Translations under genes and position numbers: made by a program | In this document: in pieces, positions 7,509-15,821 of the stretch | Layout: each line of letters starts with the position of its first letter | Position numbering within the stretch: the first letter of the stretch is position 1 | Notes under the pieces: model-generated | Told to the model about the DNA's origin: nothing | The model's input: only the letters and a program-made list of their open reading frames with translations | Databases searched by the model: none | Source: Cyanobium sp. CACIAM 14 | Lineage (GTDB): Bacteria; Cyanobacteriota; Cyanobacteriia; PCC-6307; Cyanobiaceae | Direction: 5' to 3' | Length of the DNA stretch: 35,314 nt | Assembly: GCA_000708525.1 (NCBI GenBank) | Contig: JMRP01000029.1 | Coordinates: forward strand, 1 to 35,314

Positions 7509-8102
7509 ATGGTCACCCTGCCCTCCAGCCACAGCCAGCAGCGCACCGCCCTCCTCGCCCTGCTGGCGGAGCGGGCCTATCGACTCGGCGACTTCACGCT
7601 GGCCTCGGGCCGCCACAGCGAGCACTACGTGAACTGCAAGCCGGTGAGCCTCAGCGGCCCGGGCCTGGCCCTGCTGGGCCGCCTGATGCTGGAGCAGGTG
7701 GAGCCGGAGGCGGCCGCGGTGGCCGGTCTGACCCTCGGGGCCGACCCGCTGGTGAGCGCGGTGGCGATGCAGGCGGCATTGGATGGCCGCCCGCTCGACG
7801 CCCTGATCGTGCGCAAGGAGGCCAAGGGCCACGGCACCGGCGCCTGGCTGGAAGGCCCCCTGCCGCGCGCCGGCAGCCGGATCACCGTGCTGGAGGACGT
7901 GGTGACGACCGGCGGCTCGGCGCTCAAGGCCGTCAAGCAGCTTCAGGAGGCCGGCTACACGGTGGCCCGGGTCGTGGCCATCGTCGATCGCCAGGAGGGC
8001 GGAGCCGAGGCGATGGAGGAAGCGGGACTGGAGCTGCGCAGCCTCTTCCTTCTGGAGGAGGTGGCCGCCACGGCCGCCGGGCTGGACGGCGCGGCAGGCT
8101 GA
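7509..8102 (+). CDS. pyrE: Orotate phosphoribosyltransferase
   Basis: A 197-residue enzyme that joins orotate to PRPP to make orotidine monophosphate in de novo pyrimidine synthesis, in the cytoplasm. The PRPP-binding motif [12 protein letters not shown] spans about 127-138. The N-terminal [17 protein letters not shown] segment is typical of PyrE, and [12 protein letters not shown] carries the flexible-loop lysine region. I chose the ATG at 7509, which gives a family-like lead of about a dozen residues. An in-frame GTG at 7485 would add eight residues (MPADPPPP). It is followed after 20 bases by the ygfZ-like gene and probably shares its transcript. Confidence 0.93.
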   Translation: MVTLPSSHSQQRTALLALLAERAYRLGDFTLASGRHSEHYVNCKPVSLSGPGLALLGRLMLEQVEPEAAAVAGLTLGADPLVSAVAMQAALDGRPLDALIVRKEAKGHGTGAWLEGPLPRAGSRITVLEDVVTTGGSALKAVKQLQEAGYTVARVVAIVDRQEGGAEAMEEAGLELRSLFLLEEVAATAAGLDGAAG

Positions 8103-8122
8103 TCCCCGTCCCCACCGCCGCC

Positions 8123-9088
8123 ATGACCATTGCCACGACCCCGACGAGCGTCGTCGATCCGCCCTGGGACTGGGCACCGCCGGCAGGCAGCCGCTGGGAG
8201 CGGCCGGTGGGTCTGCTGCGGCTCGACGGGCCCGACACCCTGCGCGTGCTGCATGGCCAGACCAGCCAGGCGATCGAGGGGGCCTCGCCGGGCCAGTGGC
8301 TGGGCACCTGCTGCATCGGCCCCACCGCCCGCATGCGGGCGGTGGCAGAGGTGCTGGTGGATGGGGCCGGCGCCTGGCTGGTGATCGTGGCGGGCGATCC
8401 CGAGGCCGTGCGCACCGCCCTCGACCGGGTGCTGTTCCCCGCCGACCGGGTGCGGCTGGGAGAGGTGTCGCGGGCGACGCTCCACCAGCCCCTGGGAGCG
8501 ACAGGACCTGACCCCACACCCGCCGGCACCTGGGCGGCGCTCGGGGACACGCCGGGATGGCGGCTCGGGGAGGCCGTGCTGCTGCCGGCCGGGGAGACCC
8601 CGCCGCCGTGGCTGGCCGGGCTCCGCCCGCTGGAGCCGCAGGAGCAGGAGCGCTGGCGACTCCAGCAGGGCCTGCCGGCGGCACCGGCGGAGATCAACGA
8701 GGAGACCAATCCCTTCGAGCTGGGGCTGGCCGCACGGGTGAGCCTCGGCAAAGGCTGCTACGTGGGCCAGGAGACGCTGGCCAAGCTCGCCACCTACGAC
8801 GGCGTGAAGCGGCAGCTGCGGCGCTGGCACGCCAGGGACGTTGGCAACGGGGCCATCCTCCCCGGCACGCCCCTGCTCGACGGCGGCGGCGGCCGGGGCG
8901 GGCTGATCACCTCCAGCCTGGAACTGCCCGCGGGCGAGGGCTGGATCGGTCTGGCCCTGGTGCGCCGGGCCTGCCTCCAGGAGCCGGAGCTGCGGGCCGG
9001 CGACGCCACTGGCCCCCTGCTGAGACTCTCCGTGCCGCCGGCGTTTCAGGCTCCGCCATCGGGAGCCGGGGACAGGGCATCGTCCTGA
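8123..9088 (+). CDS. ygfZ: YgfZ/GcvT-fold tetrahydrofolate-binding protein
   Basis: A 321-residue protein with the YgfZ signature KGCYVGQE at about 210-217, which sets this family apart from the glycine-cleavage T protein. YgfZ helps assemble or repair certain iron-sulfur clusters with folate. The N-terminal half (LRLDGPDTLRVLHGQTSQ) matches the aminomethyltransferase-like folate-binding fold. The C-terminal part (ITSSLELPAGEGWIGLALVRR) matches the GcvT C-terminal barrel. The substrate in cyanobacteria is not settled. It lies 20 bases after pyrE. Its 3' end overlaps the convergent nuclease gene by 43 bases. Confidence 0.9.
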   Translation: MTIATTPTSVVDPPWDWAPPAGSRWERPVGLLRLDGPDTLRVLHGQTSQAIEGASPGQWLGTCCIGPTARMRAVAEVLVDGAGAWLVIVAGDPEAVRTALDRVLFPADRVRLGEVSRATLHQPLGATGPDPTPAGTWAALGDTPGWRLGEAVLLPAGETPPPWLAGLRPLEPQEQERWRLQQGLPAAPAEINEETNPFELGLAARVSLGKGCYVGQETLAKLATYDGVKRQLRRWHARDVGNGAILPGTPLLDGGGGRGGLITSSLELPAGEGWIGLALVRRACLQEPELRAGDATGPLLRLSVPPAFQAPPSGAGDRASS

Positions 9089-10593
9089 TCCAGCAGCCAG
9101 CGAACCACCGTCCAGGTGGCGAGGCTGTCGTCCTGGTTGTAGCGGAAGATGCGCTGCAGCTTGCGGCTCAGGGCCCGGCGGCTGGGTCGCCGCGGGCCGA
9201 CCGAGCCATCGCGCCACTGGCGCCACCAGAGCAGGCAGCGGGCACCGTCGATGCCCTTCTGGCTCCAGCGGAAACCGAGCCAGCCCGCCACCGCCTTGAG
9301 CCCGTAGCTGTTCACCGGCAGCAGCCAGTGCCGCCGCAGCCGCTGGTGGACGTCCACCAGGCGGGCCCGCAGCCGTTCCCGCTCGCGCGCTGAGGCGCCC
9401 TGGCGTTCGGCCAGGCGCAGCAGGGCGATCGACTCGGTCTCGCCGTAGTGCAGCACGGGCCAGTCGGGATAGCGGGCCAGCAGGGTGCGCAGCCGCCGCC
9501 AGAGGCGCTCCTCGCCATGCTCCTGGAGCGCCATCAGTGGCTGGTAGCGGCCCAGGCTCTCCCCTGGCCGAGGAGCCTCGGGCCAGCGGCCATCGGGCCC
9601 GCGCTCCAGCCGCACCAGACCGTGGAGGAAGTCGTCGCGGGCATCGGGGTCGGATTCGATGTCGTAGAGCAGCACACCGGGGGCGGCGGCCAGTTCCGGC
9701 AGGGCCAGGGCCTGTGCGGGCAGCGAGTCGGCCTCCGCCAGGATCCGCCGGGGACGACCGTCCTGCTGCACCCGGGCCTGGGCCACCAGCCTGGGGGCCA
9801 CCTCGCGGTGCTGCTCGCCATGCTCGGCCAGGTCCTCGGCCAGGCGGTCCGGATCGGCCGCCGCCAGTTGGTCGAGGCTGCCGATGCCGAGCTGCAGCAG
9901 CAGGTCGCGGCGCTTGCCGCCGATCCCGCTCACCTCGCTGAGGTGGCCTTCCGCCGCGGCCACCCGATCACAGGCCCCGCGCCAGCTGCAGAGGGTGCAT
10001 TTCTTGCGGTCGCTGACCAGCGGCGGCGGCTCGCTGCGGCGCAGATCGAGGGCCAGCCGCTCGAGGCTCTCATCGAGCTGGCGCTGAAGGGTGCTGCCGA
10101 GCGGCAGCCGCTCCCGCTCCAGAGCCCCCTCGGTCCCCGCCACCACCAGGCCATGGGACACGGGCGCCCGCTGCCGCTCCGCCAGCAGGCGCCCCCAGAG
10201 GGCCAGGAGCACGCGGTGCTCACGGGTGAGGCGCCGCCCCTGGCGGGCCAGCACGGGGCGGTAGCTGTGGGCGCCCCAGCAACTGGAGCCCTCGACCCGC
10301 TCCAGCAGGCTCGGATGGGCCTCCAGGCGCAGGCCACGGGGGCCGGAGCCCACCAGCCTCAGACCCACCACGCCGGGCCTGCCTTCCCGGCAGGCCGCCT
10401 CACCGTGGCCTGGGCGCTGGGGGAGCAGGCTCTGGAAGCTGCGCAGCTGATCGTCGAGGGCCAGGGCACGGTGGGCGCTCCACAGGCGCTCCTCGGGCGG
10501 CCCGTGGCGATCCAGCCAGGCCCTCCGGCGGCAGCGCACCCAGCTGCGCAGCAGACGGTCGGTGAGGACGGGAGCGTCCGGGGACGGGGACAT
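9046..10593 (-). CDS. TM0106-type RecB-like nuclease with RNase H-like domain
   Basis: A 515-residue protein. The N-terminal part resembles RecB/Cas4-type nucleases (LTDRLLRSWVRCRRRAWLD) and carries a Cys cluster CTLCSWRGAC near 197-207 that could bind an iron-sulfur cluster or zinc. Next comes a helix-hairpin-helix-like GIGGKRRDLLLQLGIGSLDQL. The C-terminal half has an RNase H-like exonuclease pattern: LLYDIESDPDARDDFL (D-x-E), then HYGETESIALL, and a terminal RYNQDDSLATWTVV. This order matches the TM0106 family of putative nucleases. Its role is unknown; DNA or RNA processing is likely. It is convergent with ygfZ and divergent from the phosphohexomutase gene. Confidence 0.85.
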   Translation of the reverse strand: MSPSPDAPVLTDRLLRSWVRCRRRAWLDRHGPPEERLWSAHRALALDDQLRSFQSLLPQRPGHGEAACREGRPGVVGLRLVGSGPRGLRLEAHPSLLERVEGSSCWGAHSYRPVLARQGRRLTREHRVLLALWGRLLAERQRAPVSHGLVVAGTEGALERERLPLGSTLQRQLDESLERLALDLRRSEPPPLVSDRKKCTLCSWRGACDRVAAAEGHLSEVSGIGGKRRDLLLQLGIGSLDQLAAADPDRLAEDLAEHGEQHREVAPRLVAQARVQQDGRPRRILAEADSLPAQALALPELAAAPGVLLYDIESDPDARDDFLHGLVRLERGPDGRWPEAPRPGESLGRYQPLMALQEHGEERLWRRLRTLLARYPDWPVLHYGETESIALLRLAERQGASARERERLRARLVDVHQRLRRHWLLPVNSYGLKAVAGWLGFRWSQKGIDGARCLLWWRQWRDGSVGPRRPSRRALSRKLQRIFRYNQDDSLATWTVVRWLLDQDDALSPAPDGGA

Positions 10594-10707
10594 GGGATCA
10601 GGCTAGGGGGACCGGTGGCCTGCCATCAGGCCGGCACCCGCTCCGGCCGCGGGGTGGGGTCGGCCTGCTACGACCGGCCTGCTCCTCCCTCGCGTCCGCG
10701 CCACGCC

Positions 10708-12177
10708 ATGGCCTCCGCCCCCCTGCCCCTCGAGGCCGGACCGATCCACTTCGGCACCGACGGCTGGCGAGGCATCCTCGGCGTGGACATCACCATGGAA
10801 CGGCTCCTGCCGGTGGCGGCCGCGGCCGCCAGGGAGCTGGCCGCCAGTGCCCCCGCGGACCTGACCAGCCGGGAGGTGGTGATCGGCTACGACCGGCGCT
10901 TCCTGGCACCGGAGCTGGCCGAAGCGATCGCCGCGGCCGTCCGCGCAGCCGGGCTGGTGCCGCTGCTGGCGGCCAGCCCCGTGCCCACACCGGCCTGCAG
11001 CTGGGCCGTGGTGGAGCGGGGCGCCCTGGGCGCCCTGGTGATCACCGCCAGCCACAACCCGCCGGAATGGCTGGGTCTGAAGATCAAGGGGCCCTTCGGC
11101 GGCTCGGTGGAGGGCGATTTCACCGCTCGGGTGGAGACCCGTCTGGCAGCGGGCGGCATCAGCGTGCCGATCCCCGGCCCCACCGAGCGCTTCGATGCCA
11201 TGGGCACGTACCTGGCGGGGCTCGGCGCCAAGATCGACGGGGCGGCTCTGGCGAAGGGCCTGGCGGCCATCGGCCTGCAGGTGATCGTGGATCCGATGCA
11301 CGGCTCCGCCGCCGGGGGACTGCCGGCGCTGCTGGGGGAGGCCGGCCGGACCTCCGGCGTGATCCGGGAGATACGCAGCGAACGGGATCCGCTCTTCGGC
11401 GGCCATCCGCCCGAACCGCTGGCGCCCTACGTGGAGCGGCTGATCGCCGAGGTGCGGCGCGAGACGGCGGCGGGGCGGCCGTCGGTGGGCATCGTCTTCG
11501 ACGGCGACGGCGACCGCATCGCGGCGGTGGACGAGCAGGGCCGCTTCTGCAGCACCCAGCTGCTGATGCCTCTGCTGATCGATCATCTCGCCCGGGCCCG
11601 CCGGCTCGGCGGCAGCGTCGTGAAGACCGTGAGCGGTTCCGACCTGATGGCACTGGTGGCGGAGGACCTCGGGCGGGAGGTGATCGAGATGCCGGTGGGC
11701 TTCAAGTACATCGCCGCCGAGATGCTGAACGGTGATGTGCTGGTGGGGGGCGAGGAATCGGGCGGCGTGGGCTTCGGCATCCACCTGCCGGAACGGGATG
11801 CCCTGTTCGCCGCCCTGCTGCTGATCGAAGCGCTGGTGGAGGGGGGGCTGCCGCTGGGGGCGCGGCTGGAGGCCCTGCAGCAGCGCTGCGGCGGCGCCAG
11901 CGTCTACGACCGCCTCGATCTGCGCCTGCCGGACATGGCCAGCCGCGGCCGCCTGGAGGCGCTGCTGGCCCAGGAGCCGCCGCAGGAGGTGGCCGGGGCG
12001 GCGGTGCTGGAGGTGAATCGCACCGATGGCGTCAAGCTGCGGATGGGCCCCAGCCACTGGCTGATGCTGCGCTTCTCGGGCACCGAACCGCTGCTGCGCC
12101 TCTACTGCGAGGCCCCCGACGACGAGCGGGTGCAGGCGGTGCTCGACTGGGCGCGGCAGCTGGCCGAGAGCATCTGA
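10708..12177 (+). CDS. Phosphoglucomutase/phosphomannomutase family protein
   Basis: A 489-residue alpha-D-phosphohexomutase. It shows the four family motifs: the phosphoserine loop TASHNP (Ser115), the metal loop DGDGDR (265-270), the sugar-specificity loop GGEESGG (about 347-353) and the phosphate-binding loop RFSGTEP (455-461). It interconverts hexose 1- and 6-phosphates and so feeds glycogen or cell-surface sugar synthesis. GEESGG fits phosphoglucomutase/phosphomannomutase use, but specificity cannot be fixed from sequence. The frame is open far upstream through the nuclease antisense, so I took the ATG at 10708 (MASAPLPLE), where family similarity begins (FGTDGWRG). rdgB starts 21 bases downstream. 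Confidence 0.92.
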   Translation: MASAPLPLEAGPIHFGTDGWRGILGVDITMERLLPVAAAAARELAASAPADLTSREVVIGYDRRFLAPELAEAIAAAVRAAGLVPLLAASPVPTPACSWAVVERGALGALVITASHNPPEWLGLKIKGPFGGSVEGDFTARVETRLAAGGISVPIPGPTERFDAMGTYLAGLGAKIDGAALAKGLAAIGLQVIVDPMHGSAAGGLPALLGEAGRTSGVIREIRSERDPLFGGHPPEPLAPYVERLIAEVRRETAAGRPSVGIVFDGDGDRIAAVDEQGRFCSTQLLMPLLIDHLARARRLGGSVVKTVSGSDLMALVAEDLGREVIEMPVGFKYIAAEMLNGDVLVGGEESGGVGFGIHLPERDALFAALLLIEALVEGGLPLGARLEALQQRCGGASVYDRLDLRLPDMASRGRLEALLAQEPPQEVAGAAVLEVNRTDGVKLRMGPSHWLMLRFSGTEPLLRLYCEAPDDERVQAVLDWARQLAESI

Positions 12178-12198
12178 TGCCGGCGGCCCCGCACCCGG

Positions 12199-12834
12199 AT
12201 GCCCACCTCCCCCAGCGTGCTCGTGATCGCCAGCGGCAACGCCGGCAAGATCAGGGAGTTCGCCCACCTGCTGGCGTCCCTGCCGCTCACGCTCCGGCCC
12301 CAGCCGGACGACCTGGAGGTGGAGGAAACGGGCGACAGCTTCGCGGCCAACGCCCGCCTCAAGGCCGAAGCGGTGGCCCGGACCACCGGGGAGTGGGCCC
12401 TGGCCGACGACTCCGGTCTGGCGGTGGAGGCCCTGGGCGGGGCCCCCGGGGTCCACTCGGCCCGCTACGCCGACAGCGACGCGGCCCGGATCGCCCGTCT
12501 GCTGAGGGAACTGGATGACGCCGGCCGGGAGCGGGCGCAGCGGGGCCTGCCGGCCGATCGCCGGGCGGAGTTCGTGGCGGCGCTGGCGGTGGCCGACCCC
12601 AGCGGAGCCCTTCGCCTGGCGGTGGAGGGCCGCTGCGCGGGAGAGATCCTGGAGACCCCGCGGGGCAGCGGCGGCTTCGGCTACGACCCTGTGTTCCTGG
12701 TGCCGGAGGCGGGACTCACCTATGCGGAGATGGACAAACCGCTGAAGAGCCGCCTGGGCCACCGGGGCAGGGCGTTCGCCCTGCTGGAGCCCCAGCTGCG
12801 CCGGTTGCTCGGGGTCCCCGGCGGCTCCGCCTGA
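12199..12834 (+). CDS. rdgB: XTP/dITP diphosphatase (RdgB/HAM1)
   Basis: A 211-residue house-cleaning nucleotidase that hydrolyses ITP, dITP and XTP to monophosphates and keeps deaminated purines out of nucleic acids. The N-terminal SGNAGKIREF (12-21) is the phosphate-binding motif. DDSGLAVEALGG (from residue 70) carries the catalytic acidic residues, and FGYDPVFLVPE and SRLGHRGRAF are conserved C-terminal blocks. Length and motif order are normal for the family. It is probably co-transcribed with the upstream phosphohexomutase and is convergent with the YciI-like gene. Confidence 0.93.
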   Translation: MPTSPSVLVIASGNAGKIREFAHLLASLPLTLRPQPDDLEVEETGDSFAANARLKAEAVARTTGEWALADDSGLAVEALGGAPGVHSARYADSDAARIARLLRELDDAGRERAQRGLPADRRAEFVAALAVADPSGALRLAVEGRCAGEILETPRGSGGFGYDPVFLVPEAGLTYAEMDKPLKSRLGHRGRAFALLEPQLRRLLGVPGGSA

Positions 12835-12836
12835 GC

Positions 12837-12853
12837 GGCGCCCCCAGGGCGCC
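12837..12853. terminator. GC hairpin between convergent genes
   Basis: GGCGCCC (12837-12843) and GGGCGCC (12847-12853) form a perfect 7-base stem with a CCA loop, starting 2 bases after the rdgB stop and 22 bases from the end of the convergent YciI-like gene. There is no T-tract, so it would be an atypical, perhaps bidirectional, terminator. Confidence 0.35.
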
Positions 12854-12874
12854 CGGTCCGGCCGTCGCCGGCCG

Positions 12875-13171
12875 TCAGTGGACCCCCAGATCCCCCACGG
12901 CCGGCTTCCAGCCCTGCAGCCGCCAGTCGACGCCGCCGCTGAGGACCATGGGGTCCTGCCGCACCAGAGCCTCGGCCGCGGCGTGATCCTCCGCCTGCAG
13001 CAGCAGCAGGCCGCCGCCGCCGGGACGGCTTTCGTCATCGACGAGGTAGCCGCTGCTGATCACCACCCCCTCCCCTCGAAGACGCTCCACCCAGCGGTGG
13101 TGGGCACGCAGATGGGGAAGGAGCTGGCTGTGAGGCCAGCGGAAGGTTTCCGTCTTGATGAACCAGGCCAT
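12875..13171 (-). CDS. YciI-like (dimeric ferredoxin-like fold) protein
   Basis: A 98-residue protein that starts MAWFIKTETF in the ATG I chose. An ATG four codons earlier (13183, MLAG) is also possible, and the frame is open to 13360 with a non-conserved Arg-rich lead. The pattern of an N-terminal beta strand, LLPHLRAHHRWVERL (helix with a His that matches the YciI active-site position), GGLLLLQAEDHAAAEALVRQDPMVLSG and a closing strand fits the YCII-related domain. Such proteins are small dimeric enzymes or regulators of mostly unknown reaction. It ends opposite rdgB and precedes nothing on its own strand, so it is probably monocistronic. Confidence 0.75.
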   Translation of the reverse strand: MAWFIKTETFRWPHSQLLPHLRAHHRWVERLRGEGVVISSGYLVDDESRPGGGGLLLLQAEDHAAAEALVRQDPMVLSGGVDWRLQGWKPAVGDLGVH

Positions 13172-13233
13172 GCCGGCCAGCATGATCGAGAGGTTCCGCC
13201 GGCGCGGCCTCCGAGGATCGCGGCCTGTTGGCG

Positions 13234-14715
13234 CTAGGCCGCCACCCAGCTGCCGTGGAGCCCGTGGGGAATGGCGAGCGGCAACTCCAGCACGGCCTGC
13301 TCCCGCATCGTGGCGGCCTCGAGGATCACCAGGTCGCTGGCGCAGCGGGCCCCGTTCCACACCAGGTCGAGCACCCAGCCGTCATCCTCGGCGGCAGCCC
13401 CGGGACGGGGCACCATCACCGGCTCGCTGACGAAACCTCGGGGCGCGGCGCTCCAGAGCCGCTGCTCGCCGCTGACCAGATCGAGCTTCATCAGGGCCTG
13501 CAGCGGGTCGTTGCCCCGTTCTCGCTCGGCCACCGCCATCCAGGCGTGGCGGCTCTCCAACCCCACCCGGGCGGGGGGAACCATGGCGAACTCACAGGTG
13601 CGTTCGCTCAGCCGGGTGGTGGTGACGCGGCCCGTGGCGAGATCGAGGCGGGAGCGCTCCAGCAGGCCCTCGGGGATGCGCTCGAAGTCCACCTCCCGGA
13701 AGTCCTGGTCCGGCCCGACCGAGGGGAAGTCGGCGTAGACGATGCTGTCGATCACCACCGCGCCGCCGTCCTCCCAGGCGTTGAGGTGATGGAAGACGAA
13801 ACCTTCCGGCGCCTCGAGCCGCCGCGGTGGCTGTCCGCCGAAGGCACCGTCCCGGCGGGGAATCAGCCAGTACTCGCCCCTGGCACCGGGCCGGGATTTC
13901 AGGCACTGGGCGGCCCCCTTCAGACCCAGCACGTAGGGAAGGGGGTTGAAGTCGATGGCGTTCCGCAGAAACACCGCCCAGTTGGGGGTGATGGCGAAGT
14001 CGTGCAGGAAGGCGAAGCCCGGGAAGGCGTGGCGGCTGTCGGCGATCAGGCGTCCGGCGTCGGGCCCGGCGGCCTCGAATTCCATCAACCGGATCGTGCT
14101 GCGGGGGCCCGCCTTGACGCCGAAGGTCACCATGCGCGGAGAGCCGTGGTGGCCGGGGTCGAAGCGGGGGTGGGCGCTGAAGGCCTCGCCTGGGGCAAGG
14201 ACGCCGTCGAGGAGGGTCAGGCCGCGGGTCTCGAGGCTGACGGGATCGAGGGCATGCGGGGAGCTGGCTTCCCAGAGCGCCAGCAGCTGGTCGCCGAGAC
14301 GCACCACATGGGTGTTGGCGATGTTCTTGAGCCGCAGGTCGAAGGCATTGGCCAGCGGGCCGCCGGGCTTGGGCGTGCCGAACACGCCCCGGTGGAGGAA
14401 CCGGCCGGCCTGCTCCTCGGCCCGCCAGCCTTCGGTGCGCACGAAGCGGTTGCTGAGCCGGGCGCCACCCGCCTCGAAGCGCAGGGCCGTGATCATCCCG
14501 TCGCCGTCGAAGGGGTGATGGACCCATTGGCCGGCTCGCTCGAGACGACCGGGACCGTTGCGGTAGAGGCTGCCGCTGAGCTCCGTGGGGATGGCGCCCC
14601 GGGAGGCGACGACGGGCACGTCGCTGAGCTCCTGGCTCACGTTGCGGAAGGCGCTTGCCCAGTCGGCGCGGTCGTAGGCCGACGGAGCAGCGGCGGGAAC
14701 GGGAGCAACGGTCAT
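13234..14715 (-). CDS. Carotenoid oxygenase (apocarotenoid 15,15'-oxygenase type)
   Basis: A 493-residue member of the RPE65/carotenoid cleavage dioxygenase family, non-heme iron enzymes that cut carotenoids or apocarotenoids to aldehydes such as retinal. The four iron-ligand histidines can be placed in FSAHPRFD, FLHDFAIT, FHHLNAWED and the C-terminal IPHGLHGSW. GSLYRNGPGRLE and HHPFDGDGMI near the N-terminus are strongly conserved blocks. The length is normal. Substrate and cleavage position cannot be read from sequence. A 9-base-pair hairpin lies just upstream of the start and may act in the 5' leader. The neighbouring upstream gene on the same strand is a small exported peptide. Confidence 0.92.
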   Translation of the reverse strand: MTVAPVPAAAPSAYDRADWASAFRNVSQELSDVPVVASRGAIPTELSGSLYRNGPGRLERAGQWVHHPFDGDGMITALRFEAGGARLSNRFVRTEGWRAEEQAGRFLHRGVFGTPKPGGPLANAFDLRLKNIANTHVVRLGDQLLALWEASSPHALDPVSLETRGLTLLDGVLAPGEAFSAHPRFDPGHHGSPRMVTFGVKAGPRSTIRLMEFEAAGPDAGRLIADSRHAFPGFAFLHDFAITPNWAVFLRNAIDFNPLPYVLGLKGAAQCLKSRPGARGEYWLIPRRDGAFGGQPPRRLEAPEGFVFHHLNAWEDGGAVVIDSIVYADFPSVGPDQDFREVDFERIPEGLLERSRLDLATGRVTTTRLSERTCEFAMVPPARVGLESRHAWMAVAERERGNDPLQALMKLDLVSGEQRLWSAAPRGFVSEPVMVPRPGAAAEDDGWVLDLVWNGARCASDLVILEAATMREQAVLELPLAIPHGLHGSWVAA

Positions 14716-14730
14716 CGGATCAGCCCGGGA

Positions 14731-14751
14731 GAACGGCGCAAAGCGCCGTTC
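14731..14751 (-). terminator. Strong hairpin between small peptide gene and carotenoid oxygenase gene
   Basis: GAACGGCGC (14731-14739), loop AAA, GCGCCGTTC (14743-14751): a perfect 9-base stem. On the minus strand it comes 45 bases after the stop of the small exported peptide and 15 bases before the carotenoid oxygenase ATG. It could terminate the first gene or sit in the leader of the second, where it may affect ribosome access. There is no T-tract. Confidence 0.45.
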
Positions 14752-14796
14752 CCATCATCACGTAACGGAGTGTGAAGGCGCGGGCCGACGCAGCCG

Positions 14797-14967
14797 TCAG
14801 ACCTGGCAGGGCAGCTCCACCACCGGGCAGGGAGGCTGGGGAGCGGCGCAGGGCGCCTCCAGTACCTGGTCCGGCGGGCAGTCAGCAGCGTGTGCGGGCG
14901 CGGCGACGGCCATGGCGCAGGCCGTGACGGCAGCAAGGCCTGCAGGCAGCAGGAGAGAGCGGCGCAT
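14797..14967 (-). CDS. Small cysteine-rich exported peptide
   Basis: A 56-residue frame: MRRS, then a hydrophobic Leu/Ala segment to residue 25, then AHA-AD as a good signal peptidase site near residue 27. The mature peptide of about 29 residues has four cysteines (ADCPPDQ, EAPCAAP, PPCPVV, LPCQV) spaced by prolines and acidic residues, so it may be disulfide-linked in the periplasm. No family is recognised and no ribosome site is seen. The textbook signal peptide followed by a regular Cys/Pro pattern makes chance unlikely. It lies 81 bases upstream of the carotenoid oxygenase gene on the same strand. Confidence 0.55.
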   Translation of the reverse strand: MRRSLLLPAGLAAVTACAMAVAAPAHAADCPPDQVLEAPCAAPQPPCPVVELPCQV

Positions 14968-15044
14968 GGAACGACAACGGTTCGGCCCATGCTAGGTGGC
15001 GACTCTCGGCCTGCGGCACCGGCATCCGGCAGCTGCCGGAGAGG

Positions 15045-15701
15045 TCAGCCGGCCTGGCCCGCCCGCTCCAGCACTCCTTTGCTGCTCGGCACCGCGCCGC
15101 CGCGGCGGGGGTCGATCTCCACCGCCTGGTCGAGGGCCCGGGCGAAGGCCTTGAAGCAGGCCTCGACGATGTGATGGGAGTTCACTCCCGCCAGTTGCCG
15201 GATGTGGAGGGTGAGGCCGGCGTTGTTGACCACCGCCACGAAGAATTCCCGCACCAGTTCGGTGTCGTAGGTGCCGATGCGCGCGGCGGGGATGGCGAGG
15301 TCGAAGCTGAGGTGCGGCCGGCCGGAGCAGTCGAGGGCCACCTGCACCAGGGCTTCGTCGAGGGGGGCCAGGAAATGGCCGAAGCGGCGGATGCCCCGCC
15401 GGTCGGCCAGAGCCTGGGCCAGGGCCTGGCCCAGGGCGATGCCCACGTCCTCGTTGGTGTGGTGGTCGTCGATGTGGGTGTCCCCCCGGGCGGTGATCTC
15501 GAGATCGATCAGCCCATGGCTGGACAGCTGGTGAAGCATGTGATCCAGGAAAGGCACCCCCGTGGCCACCTGGCAGCGGCCGCTGCCATCGAGATCGAGG
15601 ACCACGCGGACGTCGGTTTCGCCGGTGACCCGGTGGATCTCGCCGGTTCGCGGGGGGCTGGAGGACACGCGCAGGCTGGCGATGGACCGGACCTGAATCA
15701 T
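15045..15701 (-). CDS. hisB: Imidazoleglycerol-phosphate dehydratase
   Basis: A 218-residue enzyme of histidine synthesis that removes water from imidazoleglycerol phosphate to give imidazole-acetol phosphate. Metal-binding motifs are clear: [25 protein letters not shown] and [17 protein letters not shown]. Family length is about 195-210 residues; the first 18 or so residues ([20 protein letters not shown]) are a variable lead. The frame continues upstream, but MIQVRS at 15701 is the first sensible ATG and avoids the divergent glycosyltransferase gene. This is a monofunctional HisB, without the phosphatase domain found in enterobacteria. Confidence 0.95.
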   Translation of the reverse strand: MIQVRSIASLRVSSSPPRTGEIHRVTGETDVRVVLDLDGSGRCQVATGVPFLDHMLHQLSSHGLIDLEITARGDTHIDDHHTNEDVGIALGQALAQALADRRGIRRFGHFLAPLDEALVQVALDCSGRPHLSFDLAIPAARIGTYDTELVREFFVAVVNNAGLTLHIRQLAGVNSHHIVEACFKAFARALDQAVEIDPRRGGAVPSSKGVLERAGQAG

Positions 15702-15821
15702 GCCAAAGCCTCCGGAAGCACGGCATCGCCAGGTTCGGCCGAGGGATCCCCGGCGCCCGAGCGAGCCCCGCCCCGGGAACGCACCTAGGTTGGCCGGGCA
15801 TCGGCGGACGAAGGCGCGGGC

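Noticed and set aside
7446-8684. Minus-strand frames opposite pyrE and ygfZ
   Set aside because: Pro/Ala/Arg-rich composition typical of antisense GC-rich DNA; both opposite genes show family motifs.
9448-10707. Long plus-strand open frame upstream of the phosphohexomutase and antisense to the nuclease
   Set aside because: It is Gln/Ala/Gly-rich text produced by the high-GC nuclease gene read on the other strand. Family similarity begins only at 10708.
10603-13038. 811-codon minus-strand frame across the phosphohexomutase and rdgB genes
   Set aside because: Its translation is rich in His, Gln, Gly and Arg with no domain, and it lies antisense to two clear enzymes.
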